Shown: in pieces, positions 52,191 through 60,902 of the stretch
Layout of the letters: each line of letters starts with the position of its first letter
How positions within the stretch are numbered: the stretch's first letter is position 1
Assembly (NCBI GenBank): GCA_963721305.1
Contig: CAVRIR010000006.1
Location: forward strand, 434,001-498,000
Origin: DATAES01 sp963721305
Lineage (GTDB): Bacteria; Actinomycetota; Acidimicrobiia; Acidimicrobiales; JACDCH01
Length of the DNA: 64,000 bases
Reading direction: 5' to 3'
Made by a program: the position numbers and the translations under genes
The notes under the pieces: generated by a model
Database searches by the model: none
What the model saw: the letters and a program-made list of their open reading frames with translations, nothing else
Told to the model about the DNA's origin: nothing

Positions 52191-53804
52191 TCAAGCGGTC
52201 GGACGCGCCACCGCATTTGCAGGGAACATCGTCTCCAAGTGGAGCGGCTCCGGCCGACCGAACACGTAGCCCTGCCCGAAGTTGACACCGAGCTCGGTGA
52301 TGGCGGCGAATTCGGTGCGCGATTCGACGCCCCCGGCGATGGTGCCGACACCAAGGCGATAGGCGAGACCGACCAAGCCGGCGACCAGCCGCCGACCGCG
52401 CTCACCGGCCGTGGCGGCCGTGAATCGGCGGCGCTTGTCGCGCCTCAGACCGCGGTCGAGCACCTCGGCCGCGGCGCGCTCGCCCGAGCGAACGGCACCG
52501 TCGATCGCACCATGAGATGTCGTGGACGTCTCCGTGCCGGCCCAGTGCACACGACCAAACGGCTGACGCAGCAGCGGTCCGAAACGGGTCAACATCCCGG
52601 GAGGGAGGTGCGCCATCGAGCACCCACGCGTCCAGGGCTCCTTCCACCACGCGGTTTCGACGAATTCCACCGGTGTTGCGGCCCGTGGACCGAATCGCGT
52701 CACGAGCGCGTCGAGCACCGCTTTGCGCCGTTCCGCCGCGTCGAGGTCGTCGACCCGCTGGGCCACAGGCCCGAACGTGAACGACGCGATGACGCCAGGC
52801 CGGCCCGACGCCGGCGACGCGTCGAGAGTCACCTCGGATGCCGAGCCGGGCTCGGACGACTGGCCGCTGAAGCCGTCGGCTCGCCAGAACGGTTCGTCGT
52901 AGACGACGAGTGTCTTGGACTCGGGGCCAGCGATGTCGTTGCGGTAGAGCGTGAGGCGATCGTCCGGCAACACGGGATCGAAAGCGATCTCGAGCACGAG
53001 CGCGGGCGGGATCGTCACGATCGCGTGGCGAGATGCGACCGTCATCTGGTTGGCCTCGACGACGACGTGATCGTCGTGCTGGGTGATCGAACGAACCGGT
53101 TCGCTCAGCCGTACCGCGTCTCCGAGCTCTTCTGTGATCCGCTGCGCGATCGCGCCCGCGCCACCATCGACCATGTTCTCCTGCGCGCCGTTCTCGATCG
53201 AGAACAACGTGTTGATGCTGCCGTGGCCGCGCACCAAGAAGAGCAAGTGCAACAGCGACGCCTGATCGAGGTCGCCCGTCATCAATCCGCGGACCGCCAT
53301 CTCGAACAGCTCGTACGCGATCGGCGTGCGGATGCCGGCGTGGTCGATCCACGACTTGACGGTCTGCGCATCCCATTCCTTTGCGCGCTTCGCGTCCCAC
53401 GGTGCGTCGAGAGGAAGTTGCTTGGCCATGCGGTTGAGACGCGTCTGCGCGAGTGCGAGCGTGACGATCGCGGCCGGACTGATCTTCGGGATCAGTCCCT
53501 TGTATCGACGCGTCTTGCCGTGATCGATCAGCAGGTGCGATCCCTTCACCCACGTCTTGTACGTCGAAACGCCGACCTCGTGCGCCAAACCGAAGATGGC
53601 GTCGTGCTTGGGTCCGAGCCAGCCGCCGCCTCGATCGATCGGCGTTCCGTCCGGAAGCTCGTACGTCCAGATCCGCCCGCCGACGCGGTCGCGCGCCTCG
53701 AGCACGGCGACCGACTTTCCCTGTTGCGACAAGCGGCGCGCCGCGGTGAGCCCCGCGTACCCCGCCCCGACCACGCACACGTCCACATCGATGCGCTCCG
53801 GCAT
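52191..53804 (-). CDS. Flavin amine oxidase with an EAL-domain tail
   Basis: A 537-residue chimera. Residues 1-455 are a flavin-containing amine oxidase: FAD loop DVCVVGAGYAGLTAARRL, LEARDRVGGRIWT, the Trp/Gly clamp GGGWLGPKHD, and the late HWAGTETSTTSHGAIDGAVRSG. It would oxidise an amine or polyamine to an aldehyde. After a basic linker, about 60 residues match the end of an EAL phosphodiesterase (AYRLGVGTIAGGVESRTEF, ITELGVNFGQGYVFGRPEPL). The Glu of the EGVE motif is Gly, and the first three quarters of EAL are missing. ATG 53804 begins the FAD strand; residues before it are unlike the family. Confidence 0.82.
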   Translation of the reverse strand: MPERIDVDVCVVGAGYAGLTAARRLSQQGKSVAVLEARDRVGGRIWTYELPDGTPIDRGGGWLGPKHDAIFGLAHEVGVSTYKTWVKGSHLLIDHGKTRRYKGLIPKISPAAIVTLALAQTRLNRMAKQLPLDAPWDAKRAKEWDAQTVKSWIDHAGIRTPIAYELFEMAVRGLMTGDLDQASLLHLLFLVRGHGSINTLFSIENGAQENMVDGGAGAIAQRITEELGDAVRLSEPVRSITQHDDHVVVEANQMTVASRHAIVTIPPALVLEIAFDPVLPDDRLTLYRNDIAGPESKTLVVYDEPFWRADGFSGQSSEPGSASEVTLDASPASGRPGVIASFTFGPVAQRVDDLDAAERRKAVLDALVTRFGPRAATPVEFVETAWWKEPWTRGCSMAHLPPGMLTRFGPLLRQPFGRVHWAGTETSTTSHGAIDGAVRSGERAAAEVLDRGLRRDKRRRFTAATAGERGRRLVAGLVGLAYRLGVGTIAGGVESRTEFAAITELGVNFGQGYVFGRPEPLHLETMFPANAVARPTA

Positions 53805-54001
53805 TGGCCGTGCACCGTACTGCGCCGCGCCGTGCTGGGGTCCGGGCGGCTCAGCTCTGCCCGGGTGGGGCGACGACCACCAACAGCCGCGCCCCACCCA
53901 GTCCGTGCTCATGCCGGCGGTGGCGACAGGATCTCGATGTCGTGCGTGGCGGCCACAGTGACGACCTGCTCGACATCGGGTGCCTGCGGGACCGGAAGCG
54001 T

Positions 54002-54397
54002 CGGCGTCGCCGCCGGCTCGCCCAGCTCCTCGAAGCCGAGGTCGTCGTGCGCGCGTTCTTCGCCGAGAACGGGCGCCCGCAGGACCTCATCGCGTCACTC
54101 GATGCCTCGCGTGATCAAGCGGTCGCAACGCAACAAGAGCTGGACGCGATGGCCCAGAGTTGGCTCGAAGGCGACGCACCGTTCCCCGAGCGCGTCGCTG
54201 TCGGCGCGCTCGCCATGCGGTTCGTCGCCGACTTCCATCACCTCATCGAGGAGTGGACGGTGTGGGCGGCCGACCAGGTGCGCACGTGGCAAGAGCCCGA
54301 CGGACGCAACTGGGAGGACGATGCGCACGCCGTGTTCGCGTCGATCGTCGAAACCGCGAAGTCCGCGCCCTCCGCGGCGCCGATCAGAGATGGTTGA
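54002..54397 (+). pseudogene. C-terminal remnant of a PadR family regulator
   Basis: About 130 residues match the C-terminal dimerisation part of PadR/Vir_act_alpha_C regulators: LEAEVVVRAFFAENGRPQDLIASLDASRDQA, then PFPERVAVGALAMRFVADFHHLIEEW. The N-terminal winged helix is missing, and the frame before it is Arg-rich and unlike any domain. It begins about 200 bp from the divergent amine oxidase start and its end overlaps the convergent decarboxylase by 14 bp. Probably a decayed gene; a frameshift hiding the head is possible. Confidence 0.55.
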
Positions 54398-55823
54398 AGC
54401 CGCTCGACTCCTCGGCTGTCATCGGCACCGTGCCTGGATGCTTGGCGAAGTGACCGATCGCGTCGCGCATGTCGTCGAGCAGGATCGAAGCGAGGTCGCG
54501 GGTGACGCCTTGCCGCACGAGAACGCGTTGCACCGCGACATCCGATGCCGCACCGGTGAGCGTGTACGCCGGCACTTGCCAACCGGTCGTACGGAGCCGG
54601 TCAGCGAGGTCGAACAACGTGTAACCCGGATCCTCGCCCTCACGGATCCGCCATGTCACCGTCGGAATGCCGGTCGACGGTTCGCTCGTGCACAGCAGCT
54701 CGAACGGTCCGAGCTCGGGGATGGCCTCGGCGATCATGCGGCCGGTGTCGTAACACGTCTGGTGCACACGGCGGTATCCGTCCCGGCCGAGCCGCAGAAA
54801 GTTGTAGTACTGCGCCACGACCTGGCCGGCAGGACGCGAGAAGTTGAGCTGGAAGACGGGCATGTCTCCGCCCAGGTAGTTCACGTGGAAGATCAGGTCG
54901 TCCGGTAGCTCGACGGCATCGCGCCAGATGACCCAGCCGACGCCGAGCGGAGCCAGGCCGAACTTGTGACCCGAGGTGCTGATCGACTTCACCCGCGGAA
55001 GACGGAAGTCCCACACGACCTCGGGCGCGCAGAACGGGGCCGTGAAGCCACCGCTCGCCGCGTCGACGTGGATGTCGATGTCGAGGCCGGTCTCTGCTTG
55101 CAATCGGTCAAGAGCTTCCGACAACTGCTGCACTGGCTCGTACACGCCGGTGAAGGTGAGTCCGAGGGTCGGGAGCACGAAGATCGTGTTCTCGTCGACG
55201 CGCTCGAGCATCGCCTCCGGTGTCATGGCGTAGGAGTCGTGCGTCATCGGGACCTCGCGGATCTCGATGTCCCAGTACTTCGCGAACTTGTGCCACACGA
55301 CCTGCACCGGGCCGCACACCACATTCGGCTTGTCCGCAGGCTGGCCCGCCGCGGCTCGCCTCGCGCGCCAGCGCCACTTCGCCGCCATGCCTCCCAACAT
55401 GCATGCCTCCGACGATCCGATCGCCGATGCACCCACGGTGTTTGCGGAATCGGGTGCGTTCCAGAGGTCAGCGAGCATGTGGACGCAGCGCCGCTCGACC
55501 TCCGCGGTCTGCGGGTACTCGTCGCGGTCCATCATGTTCTTGTCGATGGCGAGGTCCATCAGCGCGTGGACCTGCGGCTCCTCCCACGTCTGGCAGAAGG
55601 TCGCGAGGTTCTGCCTCGCGTTTCCGTCGAGCAGCAACTCGTCGGACACGACCTGGTACACGTCGTCGGGATCACTCTCGGCCGACGGGAAGCGGTACTT
55701 CGGCAATGCCTTCGCGATGTCACTGCGGGAGAACAGCGGCTCGCCGAGCTTGTCACGAACCTCACTGCGATCATGGAGGGCCACGCAAGAAGCTTCAGCG
55801 GGATCAGAGTGAGGTTGCGTCAC
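54384..55823 (-). CDS. gad: Glutamate decarboxylase
   Basis: A 479-residue PLP enzyme that converts glutamate to GABA and consumes a proton. The PLP region contains HVDAASGGF (about 252-260) and the Schiff-base lysine in SISTSGHKFGLAP (Lys287). The N-terminal DELLLDGNARQNLATFCQTW, with YPQTAEVERRCV, is typical of bacterial GadB/GAD. GTG 55823 gives the standard length; longer frames add an unlike head. A cupin gene lies directly upstream. A GABA or acid-stress role is inferred from the enzyme only. Confidence 0.92.
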   Translation of the reverse strand: MTQPHSDPAEASCVALHDRSEVRDKLGEPLFSRSDIAKALPKYRFPSAESDPDDVYQVVSDELLLDGNARQNLATFCQTWEEPQVHALMDLAIDKNMMDRDEYPQTAEVERRCVHMLADLWNAPDSANTVGASAIGSSEACMLGGMAAKWRWRARRAAAGQPADKPNVVCGPVQVVWHKFAKYWDIEIREVPMTHDSYAMTPEAMLERVDENTIFVLPTLGLTFTGVYEPVQQLSEALDRLQAETGLDIDIHVDAASGGFTAPFCAPEVVWDFRLPRVKSISTSGHKFGLAPLGVGWVIWRDAVELPDDLIFHVNYLGGDMPVFQLNFSRPAGQVVAQYYNFLRLGRDGYRRVHQTCYDTGRMIAEAIPELGPFELLCTSEPSTGIPTVTWRIREGEDPGYTLFDLADRLRTTGWQVPAYTLTGAASDVAVQRVLVRQGVTRDLASILLDDMRDAIGHFAKHPGTVPMTAEESSGFNHL

Positions 55824-55870
55824 CCAGGACGGGTGATCGTGCGCCCAGCGCTGACCCGAGACCTCGAGGG

Positions 55871-56278
55871 TCAGGCCGGACGATGTTGGGTCCACGCCGG
55901 CGTCGGGGTCACGAACAACAGGCGGCTCGGGCGTCGGACCTCCGCGCGATGCCATGCACCCGTTGGGACGATCGCACTCTGACCCCGGCCGAGATGCACC
56001 ACCGAGGCGGTCGAGCCGTCGTCGAGATGGAAGTCGACCTCTCCCTCGACCACGAAGAGAAGCTCGTCACCGAGCGGGTGCCTCTCCCACCACGTCCAGC
56101 TGTGGTCATAGTCGAAGACGGAGAGGATGCGTCCCTCGGCGAGCTCACTTCGCGTCTCGGCGTGCGACCAATACCCGTCGTCGACGTCGAGCAGATCGAG
56201 CCCGAGTCCAGGTGGCAGACGAACGATCGTCTCGCGTCCGAGCTGCACGGGTTCCGGCGCTGCCGTGATGTCTGTCAT
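55871..56278 (-). CDS. Cupin domain protein
   Basis: A 135-residue single cupin barrel. The first metal motif region is ERHPLGDELLFVVEGEVDFHL and the second HLGRGQSAIVPTGAWHRAEV, giving His/Glu/His ligands. The substrate is unknown; small cupins act as isomerases, dioxygenases or sensors. It starts 72 bp from a divergent LysR gene and lies 47 bp upstream of the glutamate decarboxylase, so the two may be cotranscribed under LysR control. Confidence 0.8.
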   Translation of the reverse strand: MTDITAAPEPVQLGRETIVRLPPGLGLDLLDVDDGYWSHAETRSELAEGRILSVFDYDHSWTWWERHPLGDELLFVVEGEVDFHLDDGSTASVVHLGRGQSAIVPTGAWHRAEVRRPSRLLFVTPTPAWTQHRPA

Positions 56279-56350
56279 GCGGCGATGGTGCGCCTGTGAC
56301 GCGGGAAGCGGAAGCCGTCGAAGTGCTTTGGCAACCCATAGGATTTCCCT

Positions 56351-57231
56351 ATGGTGCCAGAGACCATTGACATGACTGCCTTCGTGGCCGTCGTCAAGCA
56401 GGGCAGCTTCAGTCGCGCGGCGACGTCACTGTTCGTGTCTCAGCCGGTGATCAGTGAACGCATCATCCGTCTCGAACGAGTCGTCGGCACCCGGCTCTTC
56501 GAACGCAGCGCCCGCGGTGCCACGTTGACCGGGGCCGGATCGCGGTTCCTGCCATTCGCCGAGCGGGTGCTCGACCTGCTCGACGAGGCTTCGCATGCCG
56601 TGCGGACGATCGACGAAGCGCCGCCACTCCGGATCGGCGTGCACACCACGTTCGCCCATCGAGCCGTGCCCCTCGTGCTCGATGCCATCGGTGATGCTCG
56701 CGGCAAGATCACGGTCCGCGACGCGCACTCCGACGAGATCGTCGGCATGCTGCTCGACGGCGTAATCGATGTCGGCTTCGTGCTCCCGGGCGCTCGACCC
56801 CCGCGGCTCCGGTACGTGCACCTCGCCGCAGATCCGGTTGTTGCCGTGTGCTCGACGAGACACGACGTTGGCGAAGGCGCGCCGCGGTACGACTGGCTGC
56901 GTTACGTGATCAGCCGATCGCACTCAACCGGTGGGGGTCCGGCACCGAGCAGTACATCGATCAGCTCGAGTCCGCCGGCGTCACGCAAGACCAACTGACC
57001 GAGTGCTCGGACGGGATCACCGCGCTGCGCCTCGCACGAGATCACGGACACGTCGCGCTGGTGACGCAATCACTGGCGCGCGATCCGATCAGTGCCGGGG
57101 AGATCTCACGGGTTGCGCTCTCCCCGGCGCCCCGCTGGACTGTGCCGCTGGCATTCGCCTTTCGAGCGGCCGAACCTCACCACCCGGCGATCGACGCCGT
57201 GAGACGACGGATCGCCTCCCTGAAGTCGTGA
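56351..57231 (+). CDS. LysR family regulator, frameshifted
   Basis: A LysR regulator of about 293 residues. The winged helix (SFSRAATSLFVSQPVISERIIRLERVVG) and the start of the effector domain (LRIGVHTTFAHRAVPLVLDAI) are in the first frame. From about 56895 the second frame takes over (RDQPIALNRWGSGTEQYIDQL) and runs to 57231. Adding one G to GACTGGCTG restores a continuous YDWAALRDQPIAL, so a lost base is the simplest reading. It is divergent from the cupin gene and probably controls the cupin-decarboxylase pair. Confidence 0.8.
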
Positions 57232-57315
57232 GTCAGGAGGCGCTCCGCACCGCTTCCCGTCCTCGGTCGCGCTAGGGAAGCGGTCGTCGTCCTCGTCTGC
57301 GGCAGGATGTTCGCG

Positions 57316-57890
57316 ATGCCACTCATCCCGATCACTGGCAACGACGATGCCGACAAGCTCCTCGAACAGGATGCCCTCGCGCTCGTCCTCGGCATGCTGC
57401 TCGACCAACAGGTGCCGATGGAGTGGGCGTTCACCGGTCCGTACACGTTGCAGCAGCGGCTCGGGGAACGCTCGACGCGGATCAGATCGCCTCGATGGAC
57501 CCCGACGAGTTCCTCGCCATCTGCAAGGGACCGCCCGCGATCCATCGCTTTCCGGGCTCGATGGGCAAGCGCGTCCAGGCGCTCGCCCAGGCGGTCGTCG
57601 ACGACTATGGCGGCGATGCGGAGGCGATCTGGCGCGATGTTCCTTCGGGCGCGGAGCTGCGGCGACGACTGCTCGCGTTGCCCGGCTACGGCCCGGACAA
57701 GACGAGCATCTTCATCGCGCTGTTGGCCAAGCGCCTCGGCGTGCGTCCCGAGGGTTGGCAGGAGGCCGCCGGACCGTTCGCCGACGACACACCGCGTTCG
57801 GTTGCCGACATCGACTCGCCCGAGTCGCTGGCGCGCGTGCGGCAGTGGAAGCAGGCCCAAAAGGCGAAGGGCAAGTCCAAGTCCGACTGA
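57316..57890 (+). CDS. HhH-GPD family DNA glycosylase-like protein, frameshifted
   Basis: A base-excision-repair-type protein of about 190 residues. The first frame reads DALALVLGMLLDQQVPMEWAF, and the second, after a break at about 57463, reads DADQIASMDPDEFLAICKGPP. The helix-hairpin-helix with Gly-Pro-Asp is LLALPGYGPDKTSIFIALLAKR. One missing G in GGGG explains the break. The catalytic Asp of classical glycosylases is not clear in this shorter subfamily, so it may be a DNA-binding relative. ATG 57316 follows AGGATG at good spacing; ATG 57307 is an alternative. Confidence 0.78.
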
Positions 57891-57896
57891 GGATTG

Positions 57897-57946
57897 CGTT
57901 CTGGCGTCACACACGGCGGATATCCGCCGGATCCGACGCCAGAACG
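57897..57946. terminator. Nested inverted repeat after the glycosylase gene
   Basis: Outer arms CGTTCTGGCGTC (57897-57908) and GACGCCAGAACG (57935-57946) pair perfectly over 12 bp. Between them lies the 14-bp palindrome GGCGGATATCCGCC (57915-57928). The element begins six bases after the glycosylase stop. No U-run follows, so it may be a cruciform or a protein site, or a transcript-end structure. Confidence 0.5.
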
Positions 57947-58039
57947 TTGCGGTGCTGGCGCAAGGCGATCGTTTCGGTGGTGTGAACTCGTGCGCACCAT
58001 CCGCGACCCGGGTGAGGGCCTGGGGTAGACCGGCATCCC

Positions 58040-58228
58040 ATGACGATCACCCCTGAGGTGAAGACGTTCGTGGGTTCCGAGGTCGCGGTGGACACCACTA
58101 CGGGGATCGTGCAGGGCACGTTGTTGTCGTGCACGACTCGCAGTTTGTGGTTGGTCGCCGGCGAGGACGACGTCATGGTCCCCATGACGACGGTCACCGC
58201 GGTCCATCCACTCGCGACCGTCGGCTGA
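58040..58228 (+). CDS. Small beta-rich unknown protein
   Basis: A 62-residue protein: VGSEVAVDTTTGIVQGTLLSC, then SLWLVAGEDDVMVPMTTVTAV. The alternating hydrophobic pattern fits a small beta-barrel of the Sm/SH3 type, although I cannot assign a family. Its stop ends one base before the stop of the convergent GH4 gene. It resembles in style the 65-residue protein at 39344-39541. Moderate evidence for coding comes from codon bias and a clean ATG. Confidence 0.55.
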   Translation: MTITPEVKTFVGSEVAVDTTTGIVQGTLLSCTTRSLWLVAGEDDVMVPMTTVTAVHPLATVG

Positions 58229-59524
58229 CTACACGAACTGCGGCAGCCACCGCGCCGTCGCAGCGAGCAACTCGTCCGTCATCGCGTCGATGGCGGCAAG
58301 ATCGATACGACCGCACAGCGGATCGAGCGCCATCGCCTCGTGCACCGCAGCGTGATCACCGGTGATCGCGGCTTCGACCGTCAGTTCCTGCACGTCGACA
58401 TGGCGGCGGATCCACGCCGCGCACATCGGCGGTGGGACGATCGCGTCTCGTCCTCGAACACCGTCGCCGTCCACCGTGCACATCGTCTCGACGACGACGT
58501 CACGCGGGAGATACGGAGCCTGCCCCGTGTTCGGCTGGTTGAGCGGAAGCGTGCGCTGCGTACCGGTCACCAGCGAGTCGATGACCGGCGCGACCATCTC
58601 GCCGGACGGCCATGTCGGCGCGGCTTTGCCGTTGTCGAGCACGTCCACCATCTCTTGCCGGTAACGCTGTTCGTCGCGCTCGCGGTCGGCGATCGTCGTG
58701 AGGCGGATGCCCCATTGCTCGCCCCAGCCCGACGCCTCCGTGAGCACCCACGGGAAGAACTCGGCGACGTGTCGATCGCCGGCACCTGCGAATGCGCCGG
58801 TTCGATCCAACAGCGCCAGCTTCAACGCGTGTTCGTCCGCGAACCACCTCGCATCGGGGCGCTCCGCGATGGCGCGGCGCAAGGTGGCGAAGCCATCGTC
58901 ACCCGCGACGGACAGCTCGGTGATCCAGGGCAGATGGTTGACGCCCGTGATCGCGAAGTCGAGGTCCTCGGCCGGAACGCCGCACGCGATGGCGATGAAC
59001 CAGCTCATGATCACGACCTCGTGACACAGCCCGACGACCTTGATCGAGGTCTCCCGCGCGACTGCCCGCGTCAGGCAGGTCATCGGATTCGTGATGTTGA
59101 GTAACCACGCGTCAGGACACAGGCGCTCCATGTCACGCGCGATGTCGACCAGGACAGGGATGTTGCGCAGGGAGCGGCTGAGGCCACCCGGTCCGACCGA
59201 GTCGCCGACCGACTGACGGATCCCGTAGCGCGCCGGGACGGACAGATCGTGCGCCATCGACGCGAAGCCGCCGGTCGAGATCGTCACCACCACGTAGTCG
59301 GCGCCGCGCAGGGCGGCGCCGCGGTCCGTGGTGGTTTCGATCGTCGCGTGCGCGCCCACCACTTCCGAGACGACCGACGCGTACCGGTGCATCGATTCCA
59401 AGGATTCGTCATCGATGTCGTGGAGCACGATCGTCGATGCCGCGAGCGACGGCATGGTCAGGATGTCGGTGACGAGCTTCGGTCCCCACTGTCGGCTGCC
59501 ACCACCGACGATCACGATCCGCAT
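58229..59524 (-). CDS. Glycoside hydrolase family 4
   Basis: A 431-residue NAD- and Mn-dependent glycosidase that works by oxidation-elimination-reduction. The NAD loop is IVIVGGGSRQWGPKL (3-17). The metal and catalytic motifs NITNPMTCLTRA, GLCHEV (Cys/His) and GVNHLPW (Asn/His) are visible, and REMVDVLDNGKAAPTWPSGE precedes the C-terminal dimer region. The subfamily includes alpha-glucosidases and alpha-galactosidases; the LCHE motif fits that branch, but the sugar is not certain. ATG 59524 begins the NAD strand. A hydrolase gene lies 16 bp upstream. Confidence 0.88.
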   Translation of the reverse strand: MRIVIVGGGSRQWGPKLVTDILTMPSLAASTIVLHDIDDESLESMHRYASVVSEVVGAHATIETTTDRGAALRGADYVVVTISTGGFASMAHDLSVPARYGIRQSVGDSVGPGGLSRSLRNIPVLVDIARDMERLCPDAWLLNITNPMTCLTRAVARETSIKVVGLCHEVVIMSWFIAIACGVPAEDLDFAITGVNHLPWITELSVAGDDGFATLRRAIAERPDARWFADEHALKLALLDRTGAFAGAGDRHVAEFFPWVLTEASGWGEQWGIRLTTIADRERDEQRYRQEMVDVLDNGKAAPTWPSGEMVAPVIDSLVTGTQRTLPLNQPNTGQAPYLPRDVVVETMCTVDGDGVRGRDAIVPPPMCAAWIRRHVDVQELTVEAAITGDHAAVHEAMALDPLCGRIDLAAIDAMTDELLAATARWLPQFV

Positions 59525-59540
59525 CGCGCCTCCTCCGACA

Positions 59541-60302
59541 TCACGCGATGTGCCGCTCACGATCGAGCCAACCGAGCAGCACCGCAACCGCGCGAGGGTC
59601 GTCGCGCAACTGATGACTCGCTCCCGCGATGATCCGCATCTCTGCAGACCCGTGCGCGTCTGCGATCACGCGAGCGTCGAAGTCCGGCACGAGGTCGTCG
59701 TCCGTCCCGTGCACGACGAGCAACGAGCGCGGGGCGTACGCCGCGACGCACTGCAGTGGCCGGATCGCACGGAGGTCGTGGACCCATGCGTCGAACGACG
59801 GCGGGTAACGCGAGTCGGTGACGAGTCCTACGTCTCGCGCGTGCTCGAGCAGGCGGCGAGGTTGACCGCCCCAGTCGTCGAAGTCGGCCGGCGCGCCCAG
59901 CACCGCGACGCCCTTCACCCGCTTGTCTCGCGCGCCAGCGCACAGGCACAACGCTCCCCCGGTGCCGAACCCGGCTGCCCAGACGCCGGTCACGCCGCCG
60001 AGGTCGGCGACGTGATCGATGGCGGCCCGGATATCGGTCAGCCAGCCGCCGAGCGAGAACTGGCCCTCCGACTCCCCGGCGCCGCGACACGTGAACGACA
60101 GCGCGACCCACCCGAGCTCGTTGGCGATGCGGTCGGCGAGCTGCGGATGGGTAAATGCAGTCGAGGGCGCACCGCCTTCGCCGGCTCGGAAGCTGTGGCA
60201 CAGCACGACCCCAGGCACACCCGCGGCGTGGCGGACAGGAGGCGTGGCGAGGTGACCGGCGAGCTGCAGTTGGCCTGACTTGAAGCGGTAGCTACCGGCC
60301 AT
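59541..60302 (-). CDS. Alpha/beta hydrolase fold protein lacking the usual nucleophile
   Basis: A 253-residue alpha/beta hydrolase-fold protein like the dienelactone-hydrolase/acetylesterase group. GVVLCHSFRAG gives the oxyanion region. The elbow reads GFGTGG (111-116), with Gly113 where Ser is expected, so ester hydrolysis by the usual mechanism is unlikely. A late Asp (VHGTDDDLVPD) and His (GASHQL) remain. It may be a pseudoenzyme, or Cys119 nearby could matter. It follows the 72-residue ORF by 12 bp and precedes the GH4 gene. Confidence 0.75.
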   Translation of the reverse strand: MAGSYRFKSGQLQLAGHLATPPVRHAAGVPGVVLCHSFRAGEGGAPSTAFTHPQLADRIANELGWVALSFTCRGAGESEGQFSLGGWLTDIRAAIDHVADLGGVTGVWAAGFGTGGALCLCAGARDKRVKGVAVLGAPADFDDWGGQPRRLLEHARDVGLVTDSRYPPSFDAWVHDLRAIRPLQCVAAYAPRSLLVVHGTDDDLVPDFDARVIADAHGSAEMRIIAGASHQLRDDPRAVAVLLGWLDRERHIA

Positions 60303-60314
60303 GCGGGCGGGCGG

Positions 60315-60533
60315 TCAGCTGTCCGCCGAGCGAACGCCCTCGCAGCGATCGCAGCGGTGGTACCCCCGGTTGCGGGCTTCGGCCAGGGTGTCGGGCCCGA
60401 AGCACAGGTAGGTCTCCGCCGCCAGCAACTCGTCGACGATGTCCGGCGCGGTGCACGCATCGACGTCGTGCACGACCTGTGAGCGCTTGTCGCCCAGCCA
60501 CTGGTGGTTCTCGAACCTCGTCGGGCGCTCCAT
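60315..60533 (-). CDS. Small unknown protein, CxxC tail
   Basis: A 72-residue protein with FENHQWLGDKRSQVVHDVD, an acidic helix DIVDELLAAETY and a C-terminal HRCDRCEG knuckle. It is not in a family I know. A strong hairpin lies 40 bp upstream of its ATG 60533. It is the first of a possible operon with the hydrolase and GH4 genes. Confidence 0.6.
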   Translation of the reverse strand: MERPTRFENHQWLGDKRSQVVHDVDACTAPDIVDELLAAETYLCFGPDTLAEARNRGYHRCDRCEGVRSADS

Positions 60534-60902
60534 CGCCGCAACCTAGTGCTGCGCAGAACGGCGCCGAAAACGGGTGATGGGGAGCCACAAACGGGCTCCC
60601 CATCACCAAAGAAGTGCTGGAAACAATGCCGGCGGACGTGTTGTCTTCGAGTGGGACGAGTCCTCGACCGTCGTGCCAGCGGTGGCTGGTTGAAATTCGC
60701 CGGTGGTCCAGCGGCCGCGCTAGCGGCCAGCCACCTCCGAAGTCCCGCAACATTCACCGTTCAGCTGGACCACCTCCTTTCTTCGGTCCTGTAAGTGAAT
60801 CACAACCGGGCCGAGAGGTGGTGCGGCCATTTACCGTTGTTGGCAGAAATCGAGGGTTTTTCGTCATTGCCGCCACACCGCGAGGAGGCGCAGGATGGCC
60901 GC
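60534..60902. other. 369-bp divergent intergenic region
   Basis: It separates the 72-residue gene from the GlxA-type regulator. It contains the 14-bp stem hairpin at 60573-60607 and the upstream control region of the regulator. No convincing gene is seen; the open frames here lack coding bias. Confidence 0.5.
60573..60607. repeat. Perfect 14-bp stem hairpin
   Basis: GGTGATGGGGAGCC and GGCTCCCCATCACC pair perfectly across a seven-base loop ACAAACG. On the minus strand CGTTTTC follows, a weak U-tail. It lies upstream of the minus-strand 72-residue gene, where it could act as an attenuator, rather than downstream of any gene. Confidence 0.6.

Noticed and set aside
52239..54908. Plus-strand open frame of 889 codons opposite the amine oxidase
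   Set aside because: It is the antisense of a clear flavoprotein gene and of the decarboxylase, with an Arg/His-rich composition typical of GC-rich shadow frames.
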